A stretch of 30,376 nt of DNA from DATBGS01 sp036557885 (lineage in GTDB: Bacteria > Chloroflexota > Ktedonobacteria > Ktedonobacterales > DATBGS01). The stretch lies in contig DATBGS010000132.1 of the NCBI GenBank assembly GCA_036557885.1, positions 1 to 30,376 on the forward strand, written 5' to 3'. Below the pieces are notes generated by a model, which did not search any database, was not told the origin of the DNA, and worked only from the letters and a program-made list of their open reading frames with translations. This document shows, piece by piece, positions 16,662 to 24,648 of the stretch. A program made the translations under genes and the position numbers. Position 1 is the stretch's first letter; each line of letters begins with the position of its first letter.

Positions 16662-17750
16662 TTACGTCCCCTTTTCTGCTTCCTTCCCTCGCGTCTGATC
16701 TTGCTGTGTGGCAGAGGCGCCCAATGCCAGCGCCCGCTCCAGAAACGTGTTGCGGCGGGCCAGGATGTCGTCCAGCCAGGTGTGCTGGCTGGCATACCAG
16801 GAGATCGTCTGGCGCAGCCCCTCCTCAAAGGGTACCTCTGGCTCCCAGCTTAGCGTCTGGCGCAGCTTTGTGCTGTCCACTGCGTGGCGCAAAACATGGC
16901 CGGGCCGGTCTGGGACAAAGCGGAGCAAACTCTGCGGCTTGCCAAGTATCTCCAGCACCGCCTCGGCGTTTTGCAGGATGCTGCGCTCGGCCCCGCCGCC
17001 AATATTGAAGACCTGGCCCTCCACCAGTTCCGCCGGGGCATGCAGCAGGGCTTCCAGCGCGGCGCAGTGGTCGCGCACGTGAATCCAGTCGCGCGTGTTC
17101 TGCCCAGTGCCATAGATGGGCAGCGGGCGGTCTTGCAGGGCATTGACGATAAAGAGCGGAAGCTGCTTTTCGGGGTATTGATGGGAGCCGTAGTTGTTGC
17201 TGCACCGGGTAATCGCGACGGGCAGGCCATACGTGGCCCAGTACGAATACGCCAGCCGGTCCGCGCCTGCTTTGCTGGCGGCGTAGGGCGAGCGCGGCAT
17301 GAGCGCGTCGGTTTCCAGCGAGGGGCGGCTCCTTCCATCGGGCGCGCGGGCCTCGCCATAGACCTCATCGGTACTGATCTGGATGAAGCGCGAAATATTG
17401 GCCGTTTTTGCCGCCTCCAGCAAGACAAAGGTGCCCTCCACATCGGTCTTGAGGAAGGCGCCCGGCGCGACAATCGAGCGATCTACATGGGTTTCGGCGG
17501 CAAAGTTGACGACCCAATCGCAGCCTTGCATGGCCTCAGCAACAATCTCCTGGTCGCAAATATCGCCCTGCACAAAGCGAAAGCCCGGATGCCCCTCGAC
17601 GGCGCGCAGGTTGGCGCGGCTACCGGCGTAGGTGAGCGCGTCGAGGACGGTGACGCGGTAATCAGGGTGCTGCTCCAGCAGCAGGCGCGTAAAATGGCTG
17701 CCAATAAAGCCCGCGCCGCCCGTCACCAGCACATGCGGAGATGCAGCCAT
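16662..17750 (-). CDS. rmlB: dTDP-glucose 4,6-dehydratase
   Basis: This SDR-family enzyme converts dTDP-glucose to dTDP-4-keto-6-deoxyglucose with bound NAD, the second step of dTDP-rhamnose synthesis, in the cytoplasm. The length (362) is typical. Visible motifs are the Rossmann glycine loop VTGGAGFIGS (residues 9-18), LDALTYAG, NFAAETHVDRS, the ISTDEVYGE strand with the catalytic Thr-Asp-Glu triad, and SPYAASKAGAD with the Tyr-x3-Lys pair. RDWIHVRDHC and the C-terminal substrate-binding region follow as expected. The ATG overlaps the stop of rmlA (TGATG), so the two are translationally coupled. All key residues are present. The C-terminal 20 residues are a charged extension without known role. 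Whether the product goes to rhamnose or another 6-deoxy sugar depends on the downstream enzymes. Confidence 0.95.
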   Translation of the reverse strand: MAASPHVLVTGGAGFIGSHFTRLLLEQHPDYRVTVLDALTYAGSRANLRAVEGHPGFRFVQGDICDQEIVAEAMQGCDWVVNFAAETHVDRSIVAPGAFLKTDVEGTFVLLEAAKTANISRFIQISTDEVYGEARAPDGRSRPSLETDALMPRSPYAASKAGADRLAYSYWATYGLPVAITRCSNNYGSHQYPEKQLPLFIVNALQDRPLPIYGTGQNTRDWIHVRDHCAALEALLHAPAELVEGQVFNIGGGAERSILQNAEAVLEILGKPQSLLRFVPDRPGHVLRHAVDSTKLRQTLSWEPEVPFEEGLRQTISWYASQHTWLDDILARRNTFLERALALGASATQQDQTRGKEAEKGT

Positions 17751-18892
17751 CAGACCAGCCCAACCTTGCTATGATCGCCAAGCATCAACTTATAGGCTCT
17801 GGGTTTAAGCGGCGAGAGGTGTATTTCGGTATAGCGCCCGATCAGGCTGTCGGCAATGCGGCTGGGTACGTCGCGGATGACGCAGCCCTCTAACACGATG
17901 CTCTGCTCAATCTCGCTCTGGGAGATGGTGACATCGTGATAAATGGAGGTGAACGGGCCGATGTAGCTGTTGATCAGTCTGGTGCGCTCGCCAATAATGG
18001 TTGGCCCGCGCACGACGCTGTTCGTAATTTCCGCTCCGGCTTCAATCACCACTGCGCCCTGGAGCGAAGATTCGGCATCCACCGAGGCGTCAGGATGGAC
18101 GCGCGGCTTGAGGGCGCCCAGCGTGATGCGGTTGGCTTCCAGAATGTCGGCCATCTTGCCGGTATCAATCCAGTAGCCTTCCAGCAGGTGTGGCCTGACC
18201 TGATGCCCATGCTCGATCAGCCATTGGATGGCGTCGGTGATCTCCAGTTCGTTGCGCCAGGAAGGGGTGATGGCGTCGGCGGCCTCAAAGATATGCGCGT
18301 CAAAGAGATAGATGCCCACCAGCGCCAGATCACTTGGTGGGACGCGCGGCTTTTCCACCAGCCGCGCGACGCGATAGGGCATATGCCCGTTGGAAGCCAG
18401 GGCAGCCGTGCCGGTTGCGGACTCCTCAGCCGAGAGCGGCGCGAGTTCGGCCACGCCAAAGGCGCTGGGGTTGGGGACACGCGCCAGCAAAATCTCGCTA
18501 GAGGACGGGCAATCGGGCGCGCTGAAGCGTTCCACGAGCGGGGCAAGCGGCTGCTGGATCAGATTATCCCCCAGGAAAAGCACGAAGCGGTCCTGGCCGA
18601 TAAACGGACGCGCAATCTTGACGGCATGGGCCAGGCCGAGCGGCGCTTCCTGCTGGATGTAGGTGATGGAGACAGCGCTGCCCCAGCGCGAGCCATCGCC
18701 CACAGCGGCGCGAATCTCTTGATGCGTATCGCCTACGACCAGCCCAATCTCTCGAATGCCCGCCGCCAGAATTGCTTCGATGGCGTAAAACAGGACGGGC
18801 TTATTTGCCAGCGGAATCAACTGCTTGGCGCTGGTATAGGTGATCGGGCGCAGGCGCGTGCCCTTGCCACCGCTCAGGATGAGCGCCTTCAT
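17750..18892 (-). CDS. rmlA: Glucose-1-phosphate thymidylyltransferase, long form
   Basis: This enzyme joins dTTP and glucose-1-phosphate to give dTDP-glucose, the first step of the pathway. The nucleotide-binding loop LSGGKGTRLRPIT (residues 6-18) and KQLIPLANKPVLFYAIE are canonical, followed by GDNLIQQPL with the metal-binding Asp and a VEKPRVPPSDLA stretch. Beyond about residue 240 the protein continues with a hexapeptide-type left-handed beta-helix (AVVIEAGAEITNSVVRGPTI), so it is the 350-380-residue long form related to StrD rather than the 290-residue tetrameric RmlA. ATG 18892 has an AGAGAGG site 8 bases upstream and lies 49 bp after the rmlC-like gene. Specificity for dTTP rather than UTP is assumed from the family and the rmlB neighbour. 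Confidence 0.92.
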   Translation of the reverse strand: MKALILSGGKGTRLRPITYTSAKQLIPLANKPVLFYAIEAILAAGIREIGLVVGDTHQEIRAAVGDGSRWGSAVSITYIQQEAPLGLAHAVKIARPFIGQDRFVLFLGDNLIQQPLAPLVERFSAPDCPSSSEILLARVPNPSAFGVAELAPLSAEESATGTAALASNGHMPYRVARLVEKPRVPPSDLALVGIYLFDAHIFEAADAITPSWRNELEITDAIQWLIEHGHQVRPHLLEGYWIDTGKMADILEANRITLGALKPRVHPDASVDAESSLQGAVVIEAGAEITNSVVRGPTIIGERTRLINSYIGPFTSIYHDVTISQSEIEQSIVLEGCVIRDVPSRIADSLIGRYTEIHLSPLKPRAYKLMLGDHSKVGLV

Positions 18893-18941
18893 GCGCGGTG
18901 CCTCTCTTGCTCGCGGGGAGTGTACATATGTGCTTCTCTAC

Positions 18942-19445
18942 TCATTTGATGTCGGCTCCGCGCACCCAATCATAGCCAATGCCGGGGTCATCATGCGGGA
19001 TGCGGCCCTCTTCGGCGGGGTCATAGGTGCGCGAGGTGACATAGAACAGATGGGCGGTGCCGCCGATGGCTTTGCAGCCATGCGCCACGCCAGGCGGAAT
19101 CTTGAGCACCACTGGCGGATAGTCTTCGCCGAGATAGAGCGTTTTGGTCACGCCGCGCGTGGGCGAACCCTCGCGCAGATCGTGCAGGGCGACCTTGAGC
19201 GTGCCAATTGGCACGTACCACCAGTCCACCTGGGTTTTATGGATATGCCAGGCTTTCGCCACGCCAGGAAACATTTTGGAATGGCTTAACTGCGCAAAGC
19301 CTTCCACAAAGAAGGGGTCGGTGGAGCGAATCAACTCCAGGAAGAAACCGCGCTCATCCGGATGCTGGGTGAGGTGCTTCAGGACGGCGCCCGCAATGCC
19401 CGCCGATTCTTCGGCAACGGTGCTGGCTTCGTTCCCCTGGCTCAT
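18942..19445 (-). CDS. RmlC-like dTDP-4-dehydrorhamnose 3,5-epimerase (cupin)
   Basis: This 167-residue cupin resembles RmlC, which epimerises C3 and C5 of dTDP-4-keto-6-deoxyglucose. It shows DERGFFLELIR, then AWHIHKTQVDWWYVPIG in place of the classical GLHxQ...GKLVRVV block, LHDLREGSPT, and IPPGVAHG in place of the usual PxGFAHGF. By that alignment the conserved active-site Lys becomes Asp; the His is kept. It therefore belongs to a divergent RmlC-like subgroup and could be a single-site epimerase or act on another 4-keto sugar. I chose ATG 19445: the in-frame ATG at 19493 overlaps a TATAAT box, so a transcript would begin downstream of it. It is the first gene of the operon. No rmlD reductase follows. 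Confidence 0.8.
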   Translation of the reverse strand: MSQGNEASTVAEESAGIAGAVLKHLTQHPDERGFFLELIRSTDPFFVEGFAQLSHSKMFPGVAKAWHIHKTQVDWWYVPIGTLKVALHDLREGSPTRGVTKTLYLGEDYPPVVLKIPPGVAHGCKAIGGTAHLFYVTSRTYDPAEEGRIPHDDPGIGYDWVRGADIK

Positions 19446-19491
19446 AGGCGACTGCTCACTTTCCCAAATAGCTGATGCAAAATCCCACGCC

Positions 19492-19497
19492 ATTATA
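19492..19497 (-). promoter_or_regulatory. Candidate -10 box of the rml/glycosyltransferase operon
   Basis: Read on the minus strand the bases are TATAAT, a perfect -10 hexamer, about 46 bases before the preferred rmlC-like start at 19445. No good -35 hexamer is found 16-18 bases further upstream. A start site about seven bases downstream would leave a 5' leader of about 40 bases and would exclude the ATG at 19493. Confidence 0.45.
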
Positions 19498-19569
19498 GCT
19501 GCTTTAGGGAATGAGGTGGGATGGAGGGGGACGGATGGGCTAGCAAAAGAAGCTCCCCTGGCTGCCGTA

Positions 19570-19599
19570 TTGACATCAGCCCACTCGCTACGCTATCCT
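19570..19599 (+). promoter_or_regulatory. Candidate sigma-70-type promoter of the methyltransferase gene
   Basis: A perfect TTGACA at 19570-19575 is followed after 18 bases by TATCCT at 19594-19599 (4 of 6 matches to TATAAT). The methyltransferase ATG at 19651 would have a leader of about 45 bases that holds AGGAAGG. It is divergent from the candidate rml promoter about 75 bp away. Confidence 0.5.
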
Positions 19600-19650
19600 T
19601 GATGCTACCACTCGCTCTACTCTCTGCCGATCTCAGGAAGGATTGTGCTG

Positions 19651-22600
19651 ATGCCCAGTCGTACTGCGCCCCCAGCGGTGATTGCCCCGCGTGATCTGGA
19701 AAGCTGCGTTGACCCCGCCTCTGTGCTGGAACTGTTTCGCAAGCTGCGTTACCCCGTAGAGGCCGCGCCCGTGCCTGTCCCGCTCGATGAGGGCGATTTG
19801 CCGGGGAGCCTGCGCGATGAGGTTGCCGCGCGCTATCCTCTGGCGCAGGTAGGGGGCGCGCGTCCTGGCGAAGCCCTGCTCTCCATCACGCTCTTTGTGC
19901 TGAAGGACCACGCCCAGAAAAGCGCGTTGATTCGTGGCATTGCGCAGAACTGGACCCGGCGCTTTTTGGGTGAGCATCTGCTGGTGTTTGCCGTCCAGGA
20001 CGAGGGCGGCTTCGAGCAACTGACCTTTGTGAATACGCGGCGGCTGGGTGAGGGCGCGGAGGTGCGCATCAAGCTGCACAAGTTGATCGTGGACCGGCGC
20101 AGCCCCACCCGCCACGATCTGGATACCCTCAACCGCATCGCGCTGCCGCCGGGCGGCCTCCCCGCCGCGCAGGTGTATCAGGCGCAGTGCGAGGCGTTCA
20201 ATGTGGAGCGCATCACCGAGAGCTTCTATCGGGACTATGCCATGCGCTTCCGGGCGGCGCAGCAGCGCATCCAGCAAGATAACCCGGCTATCGCCGCGTT
20301 TTACGACGCGACGCGCCTGCACACCTTTACGCAGCGGCTCTTTGGGCGGTTGATGTTCCTGTATTTCCTCCAGAAGAAGGGCGCGCTGAATGGCAACCAC
20401 CAGTTTATCAAACGCTGGTACGAGGAGGCCGTGCGGCGCCAGGAGAACTTCTATCGCTTCGTGCTGGAGCCGCTGTTCTTTGAGACGCTGAACCAGTCAC
20501 GCGCTGAGGCGCAGTCGCGCTTTGGGCGCGTGCCCTATCTCAACGGTGGCCTCTTTGCGCCGGATGAGGATGACCAGGTGGGCCAGGTCTACCTGGCCGA
20601 TGACCTCTTTGATACGCGGCATCCGAGCGGCTTGCTCTACTTCCTCGAAAACCACAACTTCACGATTGAAGAGGATACGCCGCTGGAGGTGGAGGTAGCG
20701 CTTGACCCGGAGATGCTGGGCAAGGTCTTTGAGAATCTGCTGGAAGAAGAGGAGCGCGGGCAATCCGGCACGTTCTATACCCCGCGCCCGGTGGTAGCCT
20801 TTATGTGCCGCGAGGCGCTGGCGACCTATCTCACTCGCGCAACCGGCCTGGAGGGGGAACGGTTGGGCTGGCTGCTGGATGAGGCGGAAACCGGCGAACC
20901 CGCGCAGGGCAGCGACGGCCAGCCGCGCCTGAACACGCACACGCTGCCGCGCGCCCAGCGCGAACGGGTGGACCGGGCGCTGAAACAGGTGCGCGTGCTG
21001 GACCCGGCAGTCGGTTCTGGGGCATTTCCGCTGGGGATGCTGGCGCTGTTGGTGGGCGTGTGCCGGGCGCTCTCGCGGGTCGAGGGCGTGCTGGTGGGCC
21101 TGCAAACGGTTAAAGTGGAGGGCTGGAAGCGCGACTTTATCCGCGATTGCCTCTACGGGGTGGACATCAAGCGCGAAGCCATTGAGATTGCGCGGCTGCG
21201 CCTCTGGCTCTCGCTGGTGGTGGATGCCGACCCATTCGAGATGGAGCCGCTGCCCAATCTGGACTTTAAGCTGATGGCGGGCGATTCGCTGATCGAGACG
21301 TTTGAGGGGGTGACGATCTATCCCACGCGCCCGGCGCTGGGGCAGACGAGTATGAGCGACCTTGCCACGCAGCCCCACATCCAGCGCCTGCACGATCTGC
21401 ATCACGAGTATTTTCAGCCGGATGGCAGCAGATCAGCCAGAGAGATCAAGCAGGAGATTCACCAGACGGAGCGGGCCATTGTGGAGGTGGTGCTGAAGGA
21501 GCAGGACACCCACAACCAGGACCGCTTGAAGCTGCTCGTGCATCGGCTCAGCAACGTTTTGCGGTCACGCGGCGATAACGAGGAGATTGAGCGGGTGCGC
21601 CACGCCATTGACGCCACGCAGCGCGCCCTGGCTGATTTCCGCGCCGAGGCCACGCTGCCCTTCTTTCTGTATCGCTTGCATTTCTCCGAGGTCTTTGAGG
21701 AGAAAGACGGCTTTGATATTGTCATCGCCAACCCGCCCTATGTGCGCCACGAGCGCGTACCCCAGGAGACGCTGCGAGCGCTGCGGGCCGCGTATCCCGC
21801 TGTGCAGCATGGCATGGCCGACCTGTATGTCTATTTCTACGCCCGCGCCCTGGAGCTGCTGCATGAGGGCGGCGTGCTGGCCTTCATCTCCTCTAACAAG
21901 TTTTTCCGCGCTGGCTATGGCAAGGGCCTGCGTGACCTGCTGACCAGCCAGACCCAGGCGCAGATCATTCTGGACTTTGGCGACGCGCCCGTCTTTGACG
22001 CCGCCGCCTATCCCTGCATTGTGCTCACGGCCAGAGGCCGACCCGCGCCAGACCAGAGCTATCGCGGGCTGACGGCAGATAACCAGATTGACCTGGAGAA
22101 GCTGAACACCATCTTTGCCAACACCGCGCAAACGCTGCCCCAGGCGCAGGGAGTGCAGCCGCCCGCCAGCAGCAGCAGTATTGCAGCATTGGTAGGAAGG
22201 TTGATGAAGGAAGGTAGGCCCTTGAAAGAATATTCCAAGGGCAGGTTTTATCGCGGGGTCGTCAGTGGCTTGAATGAAGCCTTCGTAATTGATCAAACCA
22301 TCCACGATAGGCTGATAGCTGAAGACCCCCATAGCTCAGAAATAATTAAGCCCTTCCTTCGTGGCCGTGATCTAAAGCGCTATGCTATTCATGATCCTCA
22401 TTTGTTTCTCTTATACGTTGGCTGGCACTGCTCTATATCAGAGTATCCGGTTGTCTTGGAGCATTTGCAACGTTATCATGAGCAATTAGCCAACCGCCCA
22501 GAGGTTAAAGAAGGTCGCGTACCCTGGTTTGCTCTCAGTCGCTATGCAGCAGACTACAATTCCGAGTTTGATCGGCCTAAAGTTGTATACCCAGAGCTGG

Positions 22601-23046
22601 CATCAAGAGCAGAGTTCTCTTATGACCTATCAATGGCATATCTCGACAGCACTGTTTATTGTATCCCTACGAATAACAAACATCTTGTAGCTATCCTGAA
22701 CTCTAACTTATTGGATTTTCTTCTCATGCACCTATCTCCAGCGGTACGGGGCGGCTTCCACAGGTACAAGAAAGAGTATATGGAGCAACTGCCTATCGTC
22801 GAGCCAACATCAGCAGATCAGGCGCGGCTGGCGGCGCTGGTAGATCAGTTGCAGGCGTTGGGCGGGCAGGGGTCGCAGGCAGCAGCGCTGGAGCGCGAAG
22901 TAGACGAGATTGTCTATCGCACCTATGGCCTCAGCGCTGAGGAGATTGCCGAGATTGAACGCTGGCACGCGGAGCGCCGGGCGCAGTTGGGCGCGGGTCG
23001 GCGCGGGCAGGCGCACGCAGAGAAAACAGATGGAGAGGAGGAATAA
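19651..23046 (+). CDS. Eco57I-class N6-adenine DNA methyltransferase with TaqI-type specificity domain
   Basis: This 1131-residue protein has the layout of COG1002-type restriction-modification methylases. An N-terminal alpha/beta domain (about 1-190) is followed by a helical linker, the FYTPRPVVAFMCREAL block that precedes the catalytic domain, SAM motif I LDPAVGSGAFPLG (Asp451), VDIKREAIEIARLRLWL, and the catalytic NPPYVRHER (Asn694). From about residue 845 comes a TaqI-type target-recognition domain (FYRGVVSGLNEAFVID, IIKPFLRGRDLKRY). No nuclease motif such as PD-(D/E)xK is evident to me at the N-terminus, so cleavage may need a partner. I chose ATG 19651, with AGGAAGG 9 bases upstream; GTG 19645 sits too close to it. 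GC content falls to about 45% over 22201-22740, against 60-68% in sampled flanking lines, which marks the specificity domain as a foreign module. It transfers methyl groups to adenine in an unknown DNA site. Confidence 0.9.
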   Translation: MPSRTAPPAVIAPRDLESCVDPASVLELFRKLRYPVEAAPVPVPLDEGDLPGSLRDEVAARYPLAQVGGARPGEALLSITLFVLKDHAQKSALIRGIAQNWTRRFLGEHLLVFAVQDEGGFEQLTFVNTRRLGEGAEVRIKLHKLIVDRRSPTRHDLDTLNRIALPPGGLPAAQVYQAQCEAFNVERITESFYRDYAMRFRAAQQRIQQDNPAIAAFYDATRLHTFTQRLFGRLMFLYFLQKKGALNGNHQFIKRWYEEAVRRQENFYRFVLEPLFFETLNQSRAEAQSRFGRVPYLNGGLFAPDEDDQVGQVYLADDLFDTRHPSGLLYFLENHNFTIEEDTPLEVEVALDPEMLGKVFENLLEEEERGQSGTFYTPRPVVAFMCREALATYLTRATGLEGERLGWLLDEAETGEPAQGSDGQPRLNTHTLPRAQRERVDRALKQVRVLDPAVGSGAFPLGMLALLVGVCRALSRVEGVLVGLQTVKVEGWKRDFIRDCLYGVDIKREAIEIARLRLWLSLVVDADPFEMEPLPNLDFKLMAGDSLIETFEGVTIYPTRPALGQTSMSDLATQPHIQRLHDLHHEYFQPDGSRSAREIKQEIHQTERAIVEVVLKEQDTHNQDRLKLLVHRLSNVLRSRGDNEEIERVRHAIDATQRALADFRAEATLPFFLYRLHFSEVFEEKDGFDIVIANPPYVRHERVPQETLRALRAAYPAVQHGMADLYVYFYARALELLHEGGVLAFISSNKFFRAGYGKGLRDLLTSQTQAQIILDFGDAPVFDAAAYPCIVLTARGRPAPDQSYRGLTADNQIDLEKLNTIFANTAQTLPQAQGVQPPASSSSIAALVGRLMKEGRPLKEYSKGRFYRGVVSGLNEAFVIDQTIHDRLIAEDPHSSEIIKPFLRGRDLKRYAIHDPHLFLLYVGWHCSISEYPVVLEHLQRYHEQLANRPEVKEGRVPWFALSRYAADYNSEFDRPKVVYPELASRAEFSYDLSMAYLDSTVYCIPTNNKHLVAILNSNLLDFLLMHLSPAVRGGFHRYKKEYMEQLPIVEPTSADQARLAALVDQLQALGGQGSQAAALEREVDEIVYRTYGLSAEEIAEIERWHAERRAQLGAGRRGQAHAEKTDGEEE

Positions 23047-23103
23047 CGGTTCGCCTTGCACGGATGCTGCGAGCGATGGCATACGCTGATACAGCCTGAA
23101 GTA

Positions 23104-23133
23104 TTGCAGAGCTACTACCAAAGGGACTATACT
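23104..23133 (+). promoter_or_regulatory. Candidate promoter of the first surface-protein gene
   Basis: TATACT at 23128-23133 matches the -10 consensus at 5 of 6 positions and lies 18 bases after TTGCAG at 23104-23109, a poor -35. A leader of about 70 bases would reach the ATG at 23208. It would make the surface-protein genes independent of the methyltransferase. Confidence 0.3.
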
Positions 23134-23207
23134 CGTTACTACCAACCCTGTTTCTGGTGAACGACTTGTTGTCGTCCTCTCTTCACCATGTCCCTGGAGT
23201 GTGTCAG

Positions 23208-24578
23208 ATGCGTACATGCCATCATCCCATTCGTTTCAGTCTTCTGCTCGGCTGGATGCTCCTCCTCTGTGGAGTGGGGAGTATCGCGCAGCACCAGGTG
23301 GCGCGCGCGGCGGCTCCTGCCCTGCCTCCCGGCTACGCGCTGAGCATCACGGAAAGCGCCTCCACCATGACCTATGGCGGCCCCGCCCCCAATTTTCAGG
23401 CGCAGCTCACCGTCCCGGCGGGCGAAAATCCGTTGCAGAGTCCGAATCAGTTCTTCTTGCTAGTTGACGCCCAATCCGTTGCCGCAGATAGCAGCACTTC
23501 TAGCGGCTCCACGTACACCTTTACCGTGAAAGGCTCCACGGTCGCAGCTCAAGTCACCCTCCCGGTGGGATCACATACGGCGGTGGCAAAGTATTTCAGC
23601 AGCGTGTTGAACCAGACTCTGGCAAGCGCGCCGGTCAGCTTTACCGTGCAAAAATACACACCGACCCTCACGTGCTATCTCAATGCGGTGAGTTTCTTTG
23701 CGGCCAACGCCCCCGTCAACTTCTCGATGGGCACGCAGGGTGGCCCTCCGGTGGACTGGCAGAATGCCACATATAGCATTACCTTTGTCGGGCCACAAAC
23801 GTTTACCGACAGCAATTTAACCGCCGATAGTTCTGGAGGGGGGACCGCCTCAGTACCACCAGTGCCAGGCACGTATAAATACCAATGTGCCTTTAGTGGA
23901 ACCAGCAATTTCAATGCGGCACAAACGGCGTTGAGCAACGCCACGCTGATCGTGACCCAGGGTCATCAAGTCGGCATCAAGCTGTACTCCAACCCCACGA
24001 CCATCACCGGCGGAATCACCGCGACCCTGGAGATCGTCGTTTCCGGCGGAGCAGGGCTGCCAACCCCGACTGGCTCGGTGGCGCTGTTTCTCGGCCCCTA
24101 TAATTATACCAGCCCCTTCCGCTTGTCCGGTGGACGGGTGACGCAGCAAGTCCAATTTCCGTCGCCGCTCCCCTCCCAGACCTTGCGGGTGTACTATTAT
24201 GGCGACGCCGTGTATGCCCAGTCCTACACCGATTTTCCGCTGACCAATCCGCCCCTGCCAGGAGGCGCCTCCACACCCACGCCCCAGCCGACAGGCACAC
24301 ATCCTTCCACACCCACGCCAAAGCCCACAGGCACCGGCACGGCTGGCTCTACGCCGACGACGACAGGTGCCAGCACGCCAGCGCCTTCCAGCACCACAGC
24401 CTCTTCCAGCACCAGCATCGCCAATGTTGGAACGACTTCTGGCAGCCATCCCCCAGACCCCACTACCAATCAGGGAAGCACGCTGTTCTGGAGCGTGGGG
24501 CTGGGTCTTCTGGCGCTGGCGGCTGGAGGCAGCGGAGTCTTCTTCGTGCTGCGGAAACGCGCGAGAACAGGCGGTTGA
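23208..24578 (+). CDS. Cell-surface Ig-like protein with Pro/Thr stalk and C-terminal membrane anchor, copy 1
   Basis: This 456-residue protein has no assigned function. It opens with a signal peptide (MRTCHHPIRF, then SLLLGWMLLLCGVGSIA; probable cleavage near ARAAAPA). Three or so beta-rich segments of about 100 residues follow and resemble bacterial Ig-like repeats (FQAQLTVPAGENP, YSITFVGPQTFTDSNLTA, TGSVALFLGPYNYT). A stalk rich in Pro, Thr and Ser covers about residues 350-415, and the chain ends with one membrane helix (LFWSVGLGLLALAAGGSGVF) and a short RKRAR tail. This is a single-pass protein with its bulk outside the cell. ATG 23208 has GGAG 8 bases upstream; a longer frame from 23157 adds 17 polar residues with no such site. 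It is a tandem paralogue of the next gene. Confidence 0.8.
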   Translation: MRTCHHPIRFSLLLGWMLLLCGVGSIAQHQVARAAAPALPPGYALSITESASTMTYGGPAPNFQAQLTVPAGENPLQSPNQFFLLVDAQSVAADSSTSSGSTYTFTVKGSTVAAQVTLPVGSHTAVAKYFSSVLNQTLASAPVSFTVQKYTPTLTCYLNAVSFFAANAPVNFSMGTQGGPPVDWQNATYSITFVGPQTFTDSNLTADSSGGGTASVPPVPGTYKYQCAFSGTSNFNAAQTALSNATLIVTQGHQVGIKLYSNPTTITGGITATLEIVVSGGAGLPTPTGSVALFLGPYNYTSPFRLSGGRVTQQVQFPSPLPSQTLRVYYYGDAVYAQSYTDFPLTNPPLPGGASTPTPQPTGTHPSTPTPKPTGTGTAGSTPTTTGASTPAPSSTTASSSTSIANVGTTSGSHPPDPTTNQGSTLFWSVGLGLLALAAGGSGVFFVLRKRARTGG

Positions 24579-24648
24579 AGCATGCCGCGCCGCTGGTGAT
24601 TGAATCATCGTCGTCATCTCGAAACTGTTGTCCCAGGAGGACGTGATT

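Noticed and set aside
19446..19493. Upstream ATG 19493 as the start of the rmlC-like gene
   Set aside because: It overlaps a TATAAT box and has no ribosome-binding site.
20497..21405. Long minus-strand frames opposite the methyltransferase and helicase genes
   Set aside because: They are mirror frames of GC-rich coding DNA, rich in Arg, Gln and His and without motifs.
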